A stretch of DNA of 13,760 bases from Desulfobacula sp. (GCA_027858355.1 JAQICW010000692.1:1-13760), one strand, 5' to 3'; counted from the first letter of the stretch, positions 7,166-13,629 are shown. Notes: generated by a model from the sequence alone, not told the origin. Program-made: numbers and translations.

Positions 7166-8461
7166 ATGATGGTTGCAACACTGGCAGGACTTGTGGCAGC
7201 CATTGAACTTGTCGCCCCGGATTTATTCGGCAACATTGCATGGCTTTTATTTTCAAGGCTTCGCCCCATGCATGTCAATCTGGTACTTTTCGGGTTTGTG
7301 ACTCCGGGCCTTCTTGCCAGTGCATTCTATTTTGTTCCCCGATTGCTGCGAACCGAGCTTTACAGCGAAAAACTGGGCGTAATTACGGTTATATTGTGGA
7401 ATATTGCCCTTGTTGCCGTGGTGGTTACCCTTGCTGCAGGACTTACACAGGGAAGAGAATACGCTGAATTGATCTGGCCTATTGATGTCGGTGTTGTTCT
7501 TGTTTTCGGCCTGGTTTTTTTCAATTTTATTATGACGGTTAAAAACAGGAAAGAAAAAATCCTTTATGTGTCTGTATGGTATGTGCTGGCTGCAGCCATT
7601 CTCACCGCATGCACCTACAGCATGGGAAATGTTATCTGGCAACCCGATTCCGGTGCTTTAAGCGGCATTCCTGATGCTATTTTGTTGTGGTTTTACGGAC
7701 ACAATGTCTTTGGATTGCTATTGACCCCGCTTTCTGCCGCAACTGCGTACTATATCATCCCCCAGGTCTGTAGAACACCGCTTTACAGCCACACGCTGTC
7801 GCTGCTCGGATTTTGGGCCCTGCTGGTCATTTATACCCATATCGGCACCCATCATCTGCTACAGGTACCCGTCCCCACCTGGCTCAAGGTGGTTGCCATT
7901 GTGGACAGTATTGCCATGGTTATTCCGGTCATGGCCTTTCTCATCAATATCTGGTACACGGCCAGAGGAAAACTGGGATTGATCCATGAAGATATCGGAG
8001 GAAAATTTGTTTTCACCGGCACCGTCATGTATTTTATCGTCAGTATCCGGGGCTCCCTGATGTCTCTGCCTGATGTCCAGCGGGTCACACACTTCAGCCA
8101 CTGGGTCGTTGGCCATGCCCATGTCGGCGTGCTTGGATTTGCCGGAATGATTGCCCTGGGCGGTATGTATTTCACTATCCCGAGGATAACAGGCAGACCG
8201 CTTTTCAGTCGATTCCTGGCTGATCTGCAATTCTGGATGATCCTGATCGGCGTGATTGGCTTCACCATTGTCTTGACCATCTCAGGCCTTATCCAGGGCA
8301 ATGCCTGGCTGAACGGAGAAACCATTTACCGGATACTGCCCCAGATCCACATATACAATATTGTCAGAACCTCACTAGGCGTGCTGATTTTTTCAGCCGC
8401 TGTTTTAGGGTGTTATAATATATTCAAATCACTGTTTTTAAATCCCGGAGAAAACCCATGA
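7166..8461 (+). CDS. ccoN: cbb3-type cytochrome c oxidase catalytic subunit CcoN (true N-terminus probably upstream, near 7082-7100)
   Basis: Heme-copper oxidase subunit I of the C family, the site of oxygen reduction. Numbering from the first standard start (ATG 7166): His36 in RLRPMHVN is a low-spin heme b ligand, His179 in WFYGHN and His229-His230 in THIGTHH are the CuB ligands, Tyr223 six residues before His229 matches the cross-linked catalytic Tyr of cbb3 enzymes, and His317/His319 in VGHAHVG bind heme b3 and heme b. All catalytic residues are present. The coordinate given is the first ATG, but the frame stays open upstream to 7016, and residues coded from about 7094 (ENLTESDTANYLTARGF) look like the normal CcoN N-terminus leading into helix I. 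AAGGAG at 7074-7079 points to a start near 7082-7090, where there is no ATG, GTG or TTG in frame. The stop overlaps the ccoO start as ATGA. Confidence 0.92.
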   Translation: MMVATLAGLVAAIELVAPDLFGNIAWLLFSRLRPMHVNLVLFGFVTPGLLASAFYFVPRLLRTELYSEKLGVITVILWNIALVAVVVTLAAGLTQGREYAELIWPIDVGVVLVFGLVFFNFIMTVKNRKEKILYVSVWYVLAAAILTACTYSMGNVIWQPDSGALSGIPDAILLWFYGHNVFGLLLTPLSAATAYYIIPQVCRTPLYSHTLSLLGFWALLVIYTHIGTHHLLQVPVPTWLKVVAIVDSIAMVIPVMAFLINIWYTARGKLGLIHEDIGGKFVFTGTVMYFIVSIRGSLMSLPDVQRVTHFSHWVVGHAHVGVLGFAGMIALGGMYFTIPRITGRPLFSRFLADLQFWMILIGVIGFTIVLTISGLIQGNAWLNGETIYRILPQIHIYNIVRTSLGVLIFSAAVLGCYNIFKSLFLNPGENP

Positions 8462-9393
8462 AAATGACACCTGTGGCCGTTGTTTCCGGCAGCCTTTTAA
8501 TTCTTGTTGCAGTGGTATTGGTGGTCGTGATTCTACCCTATGCCAATACGAGCAAAACCATACCTTCGGACCTGTTCAGAAACAGGACGGCCATGGAAGA
8601 AAAAGGCCGCCAGCTTTATATCAGCAATGGATGCGTATACTGCCATACCCAGTCCATAAGATCGATAGATTGGGGGATGGGCGCAGAAAGAATTGCCCAG
8701 GCAGGAGATTATTTAAAAGATCACCCCATCCTTTTAGGCTCCCAGAGAACCGGCCCCGATCTTTCGCAGGAAGGCGGAGAACATCCGGATGACTGGCATC
8801 TGGCCCACTTTATCAATCCCAGATTTACCCGGCCTTTGTCCATCATGCCGCCGTTTAAATTTTTAAAGCCCAAAAATATAGAGATTTTAACCCAATATGT
8901 CCAGGGCCTTGGAATGAAACATGCTGACAAGAGAATGGAAAGGCAAAAATTTTGGAAGTTAAAAGCCGTGGAGGCATATGAATCCGGCGTGGATGAAAAC
9001 GTGGCATGGATTCATGATAATATACCAACAGGCTGGCATACTATTCCCACGCCTTATCCGGCTTCCGAAGCAGGCCTTGCCCGGGGCAGAAAAATATACC
9101 AGGATTTTTGTTTTGGCTGCCACGGCCCTGTAGGAGACGGCATGGGTCCGGCCCAACCCTATATTTATCCGCCACCCTTGAACTTTACGATTCTCAAAGG
9201 TCGGGGAGTCAGCGGAGGGATTATCTACTATCAGATAATGAACGGCATCACCGGCACGGCCATGCCTTACTTTAAAAAAGAACTTGAATCGGAAAAAATA
9301 TGGGCTGTGGGAAACTTTATTGCAAAATACTTTATTAATGAAATCGACGCAAATATGGAACCCAAAGGAATTGATGCAGCGTATGAACCATAA
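8458..9393 (+). CDS. ccoO: CcoO cytochrome c subunit fused to a C-terminal monoheme cytochrome c domain
   Basis: Electron-entry subunit of the cbb3-type oxidase, 311 residues against roughly 200-240 for ordinary CcoO. An N-terminal membrane anchor (8-28) is followed by the CcoO heme domain: GCVYCHTQ (heme Cys59, Cys62, His63), RTGPDL (97-102), DDWHLAHFINPR (111-122) and SIMP with Met130 as likely axial ligand. A second class I cytochrome domain follows, with FCFGCHG (Cys218, Cys221, His222) and GTAMPYF (Met269 as candidate ligand). This second domain resembles CcoP or ActE cytochrome domains. The ATG overlaps the ccoN stop by 4 nt; GGAG (8447-8450) lies 7 nt upstream. The fusion could replace the heme part of CcoP, which is not found as a separate normal gene here. 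Confidence 0.9.
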   Translation: MKMTPVAVVSGSLLILVAVVLVVVILPYANTSKTIPSDLFRNRTAMEEKGRQLYISNGCVYCHTQSIRSIDWGMGAERIAQAGDYLKDHPILLGSQRTGPDLSQEGGEHPDDWHLAHFINPRFTRPLSIMPPFKFLKPKNIEILTQYVQGLGMKHADKRMERQKFWKLKAVEAYESGVDENVAWIHDNIPTGWHTIPTPYPASEAGLARGRKIYQDFCFGCHGPVGDGMGPAQPYIYPPPLNFTILKGRGVSGGIIYYQIMNGITGTAMPYFKKELESEKIWAVGNFIAKYFINEIDANMEPKGIDAAYEP

Positions 9394-9424
9394 CCCTTAC
9401 CAGAACGTATAAAAGGCAGGCTAA

Positions 9425-9679
9425 ATGTATTATCCATTTTTTCTGGCATATATCCTGACAGGCGTTTTAATTGGCGCTGCCGTATTTGTCTGGGCATTGA
9501 AAAGCGGGCAGTTCAAAGACCAGCAGCGGGCAAGGTTTCTGGCGCTGGAAGATGTCCCAAGCCATATTGTGGCACCTTCTTTCAAGGCCAGATTTGAAAT
9601 TTATTTTATTTTATCCATAGCTGTTGCAGCGATTGTGGCAAGCTTTGCCCTGGTGGGATATGCACTTTTTTTTGCTTAG
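9425..9679 (+). CDS. ccoS: CcoS-like cbb3 oxidase maturation protein with an extra C-terminal helix
   Basis: Small membrane protein of 84 residues. An N-terminal helix (3-26) runs into WALKSGQFKDQQRARFLALED (25-45), which matches the pattern around the SGQFDD element that follows the single helix of CcoS/FixS proteins. CcoS is needed to insert cofactors into the cbb3 catalytic subunit. Most CcoS proteins end soon after this motif; this one continues into a second helix (about 58-82). The start has AAGG at 9413-9416, 8 nt before the ATG, and it lies 31 nt after ccoO. The family assignment rests on one motif plus context, so a different small oxidase subunit remains possible. Confidence 0.6.
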   Translation: MYYPFFLAYILTGVLIGAAVFVWALKSGQFKDQQRARFLALEDVPSHIVAPSFKARFEIYFILSIAVAAIVASFALVGYALFFA

Positions 9680-9709
9680 GCAAATCTTATTTGGGACCAA
9701 TCAGACCAC

Positions 9710-9737
9710 CCTGGGAATAGAGGCCTGGGAATAAAGG
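9710..9737 (+). repeat. Tandem 14-bp repeat carrying the ribosome binding site
   Basis: CCTGGGAATAGAGG (9710-9723) is followed immediately by CCTGGGAATAAAGG (9724-9737), differing at one base. The second copy ends in AAAGG, part of the ribosome binding site AAAGGA (9733-9738) 7 nt before the ATG at 9746; the first copy has a weaker AGAGG at the same place. It probably arose by local duplication in the 66-nt gap between the two small genes. Confidence 0.7.
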
Positions 9738-9745
9738 AATGTTAA

Positions 9746-10021
9746 ATGAGATATTTTGAGCTGTTAAACACTCAGCAGGTTATTGCGCTGGTCATCTGCG
9801 CCATCATTTTTTTAATTCTCTTTGGCGTTGCCCTGGCCTTTATTCCAACGTCAGGACCCATCAGCAGGGTACTGAACATTAAACCCATTCAACACTTTGC
9901 AGATGGTATTGAAAAGGCTGAAGGCCCTTTCCCGCTTATAATTACACTAATTATTACCGGTACGATTTTATGGGCATTATATTATATTCTGTTTTATGGA
10001 TTTTCGGAGGTAATATTATAA
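9746..10021 (+). CDS. Small membrane protein resembling the heme-free N-terminal part of CcoP
   Basis: A 91-residue protein with two helices (about 10-32 and 61-86) and no heme motif. The segment around FADGIEKAEGPFP (50-62), followed by a helix ending in LYYILFYGF, matches the pattern of the CcoP/FixP N-terminal domain, where D-G-I-E, a short linker and a P-x-P element precede the anchor helix. The additional first helix recalls oxidases in which a CcoQ- or CcoH-like helix is joined to CcoP. It would be an oxidase subunit that anchors or stabilises the complex without carrying electrons. AAAGGA (9733-9738) gives the start. The family call is by eye and should be treated as probable, not certain. 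If wrong, it is an unrecognised small oxidase subunit. Confidence 0.6.
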   Translation: MRYFELLNTQQVIALVICAIIFLILFGVALAFIPTSGPISRVLNIKPIQHFADGIEKAEGPFPLIITLIITGTILWALYYILFYGFSEVIL

Positions 10022-10024
10022 TCT

Positions 10025-10252
10025 ATGGACACCCAAAAGATGAAAGATTCAGTATTGTTCACCTGGCTGCACATTTTTGCCATGGTCGCTATCATATTGG
10101 GGGTAGGATACTTTGCCTTTATTGTAGTGGCAGATAAAGGTACACCTTCCTGGGATTACCGCCCAGTGAAAAGTATTCCATCCGAATCTGTCTATGCAGA
10201 CTATGAAAAAAATCCAGCAGGTCAGCATGTCAGCGGCAAGGAGGGCAAGTAA
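10025..10252 (+). CDS. Single-helix membrane protein of unknown family, oxidase-associated
   Basis: A 75-residue protein with one helix (about 11-35) and a C-terminal tail of about 40 residues that is likely periplasmic, containing GTPSWDYRPVKSIPSES (39-55) and ending in charged residues. I do not recognise the family. The gene sits 3 nt after the CcoP-like gene and ends with its stop codon directly against the next ATG, so it is part of the same operon and probably a small subunit or assembly factor of the oxidase. GGAGG (10006-10010) is the only strong ribosome binding site, 14 nt before the ATG, which is longer than usual. Confidence 0.7.
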   Translation: MDTQKMKDSVLFTWLHIFAMVAIILGVGYFAFIVVADKGTPSWDYRPVKSIPSESVYADYEKNPAGQHVSGKEGK

Positions 10253-10768
10253 ATGAAACAGGTTCTTTTTCTTGCGGTTTTTGCAACGCTCGCCATAACC
10301 GGTGTTTACACCATCATTACTCTGTATGATTCTAATATGAAAATTGGCCGACTATACCAGACCCCTGTGATCCGTCCCCATGAGGAACCGCTACTGGTGA
10401 TGGACAAGCAGGCTATTCCGTTTCATAAAAGTGAGGCCCTTATAAAAGAAACACTTCAAACTGCTTATCCTGAAACCATGACCCTGCCTATAGAAATGAT
10501 CCTGGCAAAAGGAGAAAAAGATTACAACACCTTCTGTTCCCATTGTCATGGCCCCAACCTGGATGGATTGGGCACCGTGGGGCAAAGTTTTAATCCCCTT
10601 CCCACGAACCTGACCAGCGAAAAGGCGGTCAAACTCAGTGATATTGAATTATTTACCGTCATCAGCTACGGCAGCAAAAACACGCCTGCCCTGGCCAGTT
10701 CCATGACGGTTGAAAGCCGTAATGCTGTGATCCAGTTTCTAAGATTCAAGCAGAAAAAAACTCAATGA
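10253..10768 (+). CDS. Membrane-anchored monoheme cytochrome c, candidate ActE equivalent
   Basis: A 171-residue protein with an N-terminal helix or uncleaved signal (3-24), a Pro-rich linker with YQTPVIRPHEEPL (35-47), and a class I cytochrome domain with one heme motif CSHCH (95-99). Met151 in LASSM is a likely sixth ligand. ACIII contains a monoheme cytochrome ActE that is otherwise missing from this locus, and the linker followed by a G-x-x-x-Y-x-x-x-C-x-x-C-H start resembles that type. It could instead be an oxidase subunit standing in for CcoP, or a carrier between the two complexes. AAGGAGG (10238-10244) lies 8 nt before the ATG, which abuts the previous stop codon. Confidence 0.8.
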   Translation: MKQVLFLAVFATLAITGVYTIITLYDSNMKIGRLYQTPVIRPHEEPLLVMDKQAIPFHKSEALIKETLQTAYPETMTLPIEMILAKGEKDYNTFCSHCHGPNLDGLGTVGQSFNPLPTNLTSEKAVKLSDIELFTVISYGSKNTPALASSMTVESRNAVIQFLRFKQKKTQ

Positions 10769-10779
10769 AAAATGATAGC

Positions 10780-10824
10780 TGTATAAGGAGCTGCATCATG
10801 CAGCAGGATAAACCGCCTTATACA
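10780..10824 (+). promoter_or_regulatory. Nested hairpin in the leader of ccoI
   Basis: TGTATAAGG (10780-10788) and CCTTATACA (10816-10824) are perfect reverse complements (9 pairs). Inside them, GCTGC (10790-10794) and GCAGC (10800-10804) form a 5-bp hairpin with a 5-nt loop. The structure covers the strong ribosome binding site AAGGAG (10785-10790) and the ATG (10798) of the mini-ORF that precedes ccoI. No T-run follows, so it does not look like a terminator; control of translation or RNA processing fits better. Confidence 0.55.
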
Positions 10825-10833
10825 AAGAGTTGA
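10798..10833 (+). CDS. Possible 11-codon leader peptide before ccoI
   Basis: ATG at 10798 follows AAGGAG (10785-10790) by 7 nt, a better ribosome binding site than the one ccoI itself has. It would encode MQQDKPPYTKS and stop with TGA at 10831-10833, 2 nt before the ccoI ATG at 10836, an arrangement typical of translational coupling. The peptide has no Cys or His that would suggest copper binding. It may be a real leader or a by-product of sequence around the hairpin. Confidence 0.35.
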   Translation: MQQDKPPYTKS

Positions 10834-10835
10834 TT

Positions 10836-13316
10836 ATGAATTCCAAGTCTTGCTGCACACTTTGCGGTCTGCCTGTTAAGCGTTTGAAGGACCCTGAAGA
10901 AACCGTGTTCTGCTGTAATGGCTGCAAAATGGTCTATGCCATGTTACTGGAATCAACGGATCACCAGAACCCTGCCCATTTCAAGGATACCGACCTGTAC
11001 AAAGAATGTGTGGCAGCCGGTGTTATCCCGGACATATCAATAACAAACCCCGGGTCCAGCCCCGTGGTCACCCAGGATGATCATGACAAACAAGAGATAT
11101 CTGTCACAGATTCAGGAAAGGCAAACACAGACGGTCACACAGGTCCTGACAATCTGCTGACCCTTCATTTACAGATTCATGATATGTGGTGTCCGGCCTG
11201 TGCATGGGTCCTGGAAAAAGTACTGACCCAGTCAAAGGGGATAATAACCGCCTCATGCAATTTTTCCAGCGACCGGGGAAACGTTCAATACGACCCTGTC
11301 CAGACATCCCCTGATAAAATTTTTGCTACCATTGACAAACTGGGTTACACATCCACGCGACTTGATCATAAGCCCAAAAAGAATACAAAAGAATTTATCA
11401 GGCTTTTTGTCTCCCTGTTTTTAACCATGAACGTGATGATGCTTTCCTGGGCCATCTATTCGGGATTTTTCATTGAGCTTTCAACCCGGTCTGTCCAACT
11501 GCTTGCATGGCCGATTTTCCTGATGGCATCTGTTGTTGTTTTCTACGGTGGCCGCCCCATTTACATGCGAGCAATGACCAGCGTCAAATCCGGGCGGCCT
11601 GGAATGGAAACCCTGATAACCACCGGTTCATTTGCCACCTATTCCTACAGCCTGTTTCATCTTTTTAAAGGAAGCATCCATCTTTATTTTGATGCCGCGT
11701 GCATGCTGATCCTTCTTACCCTGACCGGGAAGATGCTGGAGCGGTCCGCAAAAGCCGGAATTGCCGAGGGACTTTCCCAATTTTTCTCCCTGATTCCCCA
11801 AAAGGTAAAACTCTGTACACCGCAATTCCCAACTGGCCGGTATGTTTCCATCGAACAATTGTCCAAAGGAGATACCTTCCTGGCTGAACAGGGGGAAATC
11901 CTGGCAGCTGACGGCATTGTCACCAATGGAAGTGCCCTCATTGACGAATCCTCCATCACAGGTGAGGCAAAACCCATCCGGGTGGCACTTTCCCACAAGG
12001 TTAAAAGCGGTACCCGAATTATTTCCGGATCCATCCGGGTAACAGCCGTCAAAGTGGGTAAAGACTCCATCCTGGGCAGAATGCTGTCGATCATGGAGAA
12101 CTCTCTTTCCGGGAAAACTGCCCAAACTCAGCGATTTGAAAAGTTTTTACACTACTTTGTTCCGGGCATTATGGGACTGTCTGTATTCACATTTTTCTTC
12201 TGGATCATAACAGGATTGTCATCCTATGAGGCATTTAACCGGGCCATATCCGTCCTGGTGATTTCCTGTCCCTGTGCGCTGGGCATTGCCATTCCTCTGG
12301 CCCTTGTTGCAGGTGTCTCAGCAGCCGGAAAACAGGGCATCCTGGTCAGGGATTTTGAAGCGTTTGAACAAATACAGGGACTGGATACCATTGTTTTTGA
12401 TAAAACCGGCACACTGACCACTGGAAAGCTGGTGGTGCTGGGCATGGATACAGCCAAAGATTTTTCTACCCAAAAAGCCTGGCAATTGATCTGTTCCATG
12501 GAAAAAGAATCAGACCACTATATTGCCCATACCATCAAAAACTACGGGCACAAAAAGAAACTGGAACCGCTGACCATTGAAAATATCCAATGCCATCCCA
12601 ATGGCATCACCTGTGATTTCCAGGGACAGGAATATCATTTTGGCAGTCTGGATTTTGTCCAGGAAGAAGCCACTCCTCCCTCCTTTGTCTCATCACCCCA
12701 ACAGGGCGCCCAGGTAATATCAACTATTTTTCTATCTGTAGCGCATAAGATTGTCGCCGCCGTCCATATGGGCGATTCCATGAAAAACGGCATCGCTTCC
12801 CTGATTTCAGAACTTAAAAAAAAAGAGTTTTCAATTTTTTTGATTTCAGGAGATGCCCAAACACCCACTCAAAATGCAGGGTCCTTTGTAAACATTTCAA
12901 CTGAATCAACTCATGGCGGATTGCTCCCCCATGAAAAAGCAGATTTTATCAAAGCATTGAAACAATCCGGAAAAAAAACGGCCATGGTGGGAGATGGTGT
13001 AAACGATGCGCCTGCCATGTCCCAATCAGATATTGCCATTGCAGTCCATTCAGGACTTAACCCTGGTGAAGGTGTGGCCGCCATTACCCTGATGCAGGAA
13101 ACCCCGGTCCAGCTCCTTGAGTTTATCGCATTGGCCGGAAGGGTGAATACAAAGGTCAGACAAAACCTTGTATTTGCTCTTTTTTACAATCTTGTCAGCA
13201 TCCCAATTGCAGCAAGCGGCCTGCTGAATCCCATTATCGCGGCAACCGCAATGCTCCTGAGCAGCCTTTCCGTGACCTTCAATACCCTGCTGCTGTTAAA
13301 AAAGGATCAACGATAG
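10836..13316 (+). CDS. ccoI: Copper-transporting P1B-type ATPase, CcoI/FixI-like
   Basis: Copper-pumping ATPase, 826 residues, expected in the inner membrane to export Cu(I) for cbb3 oxidase assembly. The N-terminus has a Cys-rich metal domain (Cys6, 7, 10 and Cys26, 27, 30 with FCCNGC) typical of CcoI-type pumps, then an HMA domain with MWCPAC (Cys119, Cys122). Catalytic elements: TGEA (375-378), the membrane CPC (478-480), the phosphorylated Asp522 in DKTGT, and GDGVNDAP (719-726). The last two helices carry FYN and MLLSS, the Cu(I) signature of P1B-1 pumps. The nucleotide-domain motif normally written SEHPLA is SDHYIA here (His561 kept, Pro replaced by Tyr562). I chose ATG 10836 because AAAGAG (10824-10829) lies 6 nt upstream; a TTG at 10830 would add two residues but overlaps that site. 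The gene follows the hairpin and mini-ORF and ends the operon. Confidence 0.9.
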   Translation: MNSKSCCTLCGLPVKRLKDPEETVFCCNGCKMVYAMLLESTDHQNPAHFKDTDLYKECVAAGVIPDISITNPGSSPVVTQDDHDKQEISVTDSGKANTDGHTGPDNLLTLHLQIHDMWCPACAWVLEKVLTQSKGIITASCNFSSDRGNVQYDPVQTSPDKIFATIDKLGYTSTRLDHKPKKNTKEFIRLFVSLFLTMNVMMLSWAIYSGFFIELSTRSVQLLAWPIFLMASVVVFYGGRPIYMRAMTSVKSGRPGMETLITTGSFATYSYSLFHLFKGSIHLYFDAACMLILLTLTGKMLERSAKAGIAEGLSQFFSLIPQKVKLCTPQFPTGRYVSIEQLSKGDTFLAEQGEILAADGIVTNGSALIDESSITGEAKPIRVALSHKVKSGTRIISGSIRVTAVKVGKDSILGRMLSIMENSLSGKTAQTQRFEKFLHYFVPGIMGLSVFTFFFWIITGLSSYEAFNRAISVLVISCPCALGIAIPLALVAGVSAAGKQGILVRDFEAFEQIQGLDTIVFDKTGTLTTGKLVVLGMDTAKDFSTQKAWQLICSMEKESDHYIAHTIKNYGHKKKLEPLTIENIQCHPNGITCDFQGQEYHFGSLDFVQEEATPPSFVSSPQQGAQVISTIFLSVAHKIVAAVHMGDSMKNGIASLISELKKKEFSIFLISGDAQTPTQNAGSFVNISTESTHGGLLPHEKADFIKALKQSGKKTAMVGDGVNDAPAMSQSDIAIAVHSGLNPGEGVAAITLMQETPVQLLEFIALAGRVNTKVRQNLVFALFYNLVSIPIAASGLLNPIIAATAMLLSSLSVTFNTLLLLKKDQR

Positions 13317-13338
13317 GATCATTAACAATGGGATTTAA

Positions 13339-13374
13339 CCGCCCCAATCTGTGTTTATACCAGGAATGGGGCGG
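13339..13374. terminator. GC-rich hairpin between convergent genes, possible terminator
   Basis: CCGCCCCA (13339-13346) and TGGGGCGG (13367-13374) pair perfectly, with a 20-nt loop that can add two or three more pairs after one mismatch. It lies 22 nt after the ccoI stop and 17 nt from the stop of the minus-strand gene, so it could end both transcripts. There is no immediate T-run on either strand (TTTTT comes about 22 nt later on the plus strand), so termination may be weak or Rho-assisted. Confidence 0.45.
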
Positions 13375-13390
13375 ATGGAGTCACAATATA

Positions 13391-13558
13391 TTATAGTTTT
13401 TGTGGTTTGCACACATTTTCAGCCTTTGCAGCACTGCGCCCACAGCCTTCGCAAAAATGGGTGGCTGGTTTGATCAGTGAAATATAGGCCTTTGAATCTT
13501 TGACCTGCAATTCTTCTTCTACATGTGCGCATAGTGTTTTCTGATTATCATCATTCAT
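13391..13558 (-). CDS. Small Cys-rich protein (55 residues), unknown function
   Basis: Read on the minus strand from ATG (13558-13556) to TAA (13393-13391). The protein has four cysteines: Cys10 in TLCAH, Cys36 and Cys39 in FCEGCGR, and Cys50 in NVCKP. The C-x2-C-G-R element plus the two flanking cysteines suggests a small zinc- or iron-binding fold such as a rubredoxin-like or zinc-ribbon knuckle. A good ribosome binding site (GAGGGAG, 13565-13571) stands 6 nt before the start, which supports a real gene. I recall similar short proteins from Desulfobacterota but know no function. It converges with ccoI and has its own control, so a link to the oxidase is not implied. Confidence 0.72.
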   Translation of the reverse strand: MNDDNQKTLCAHVEEELQVKDSKAYISLIKPATHFCEGCGRSAAKAENVCKPQKL

Positions 13559-13581
13559 TGTTGTCTCCCTCTAAATTTTTT

Positions 13582-13629
13582 ATATAAAATTGGTATGTAT
13601 TTGTACCGCCTGAATTGGATATAAAATTG
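13582..13629. repeat. Pair of 11-bp direct repeats upstream of the minus-strand gene
   Basis: ATATAAAATTG occurs at 13582-13592 and again at 13619-13629, 37 bp apart start to start. On the minus strand both read CAATTTTATAT and lie just upstream of the small Cys-rich gene, where AT-rich boxes could serve as -10 elements or regulator sites. The base composition makes chance a real possibility. Confidence 0.25.
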
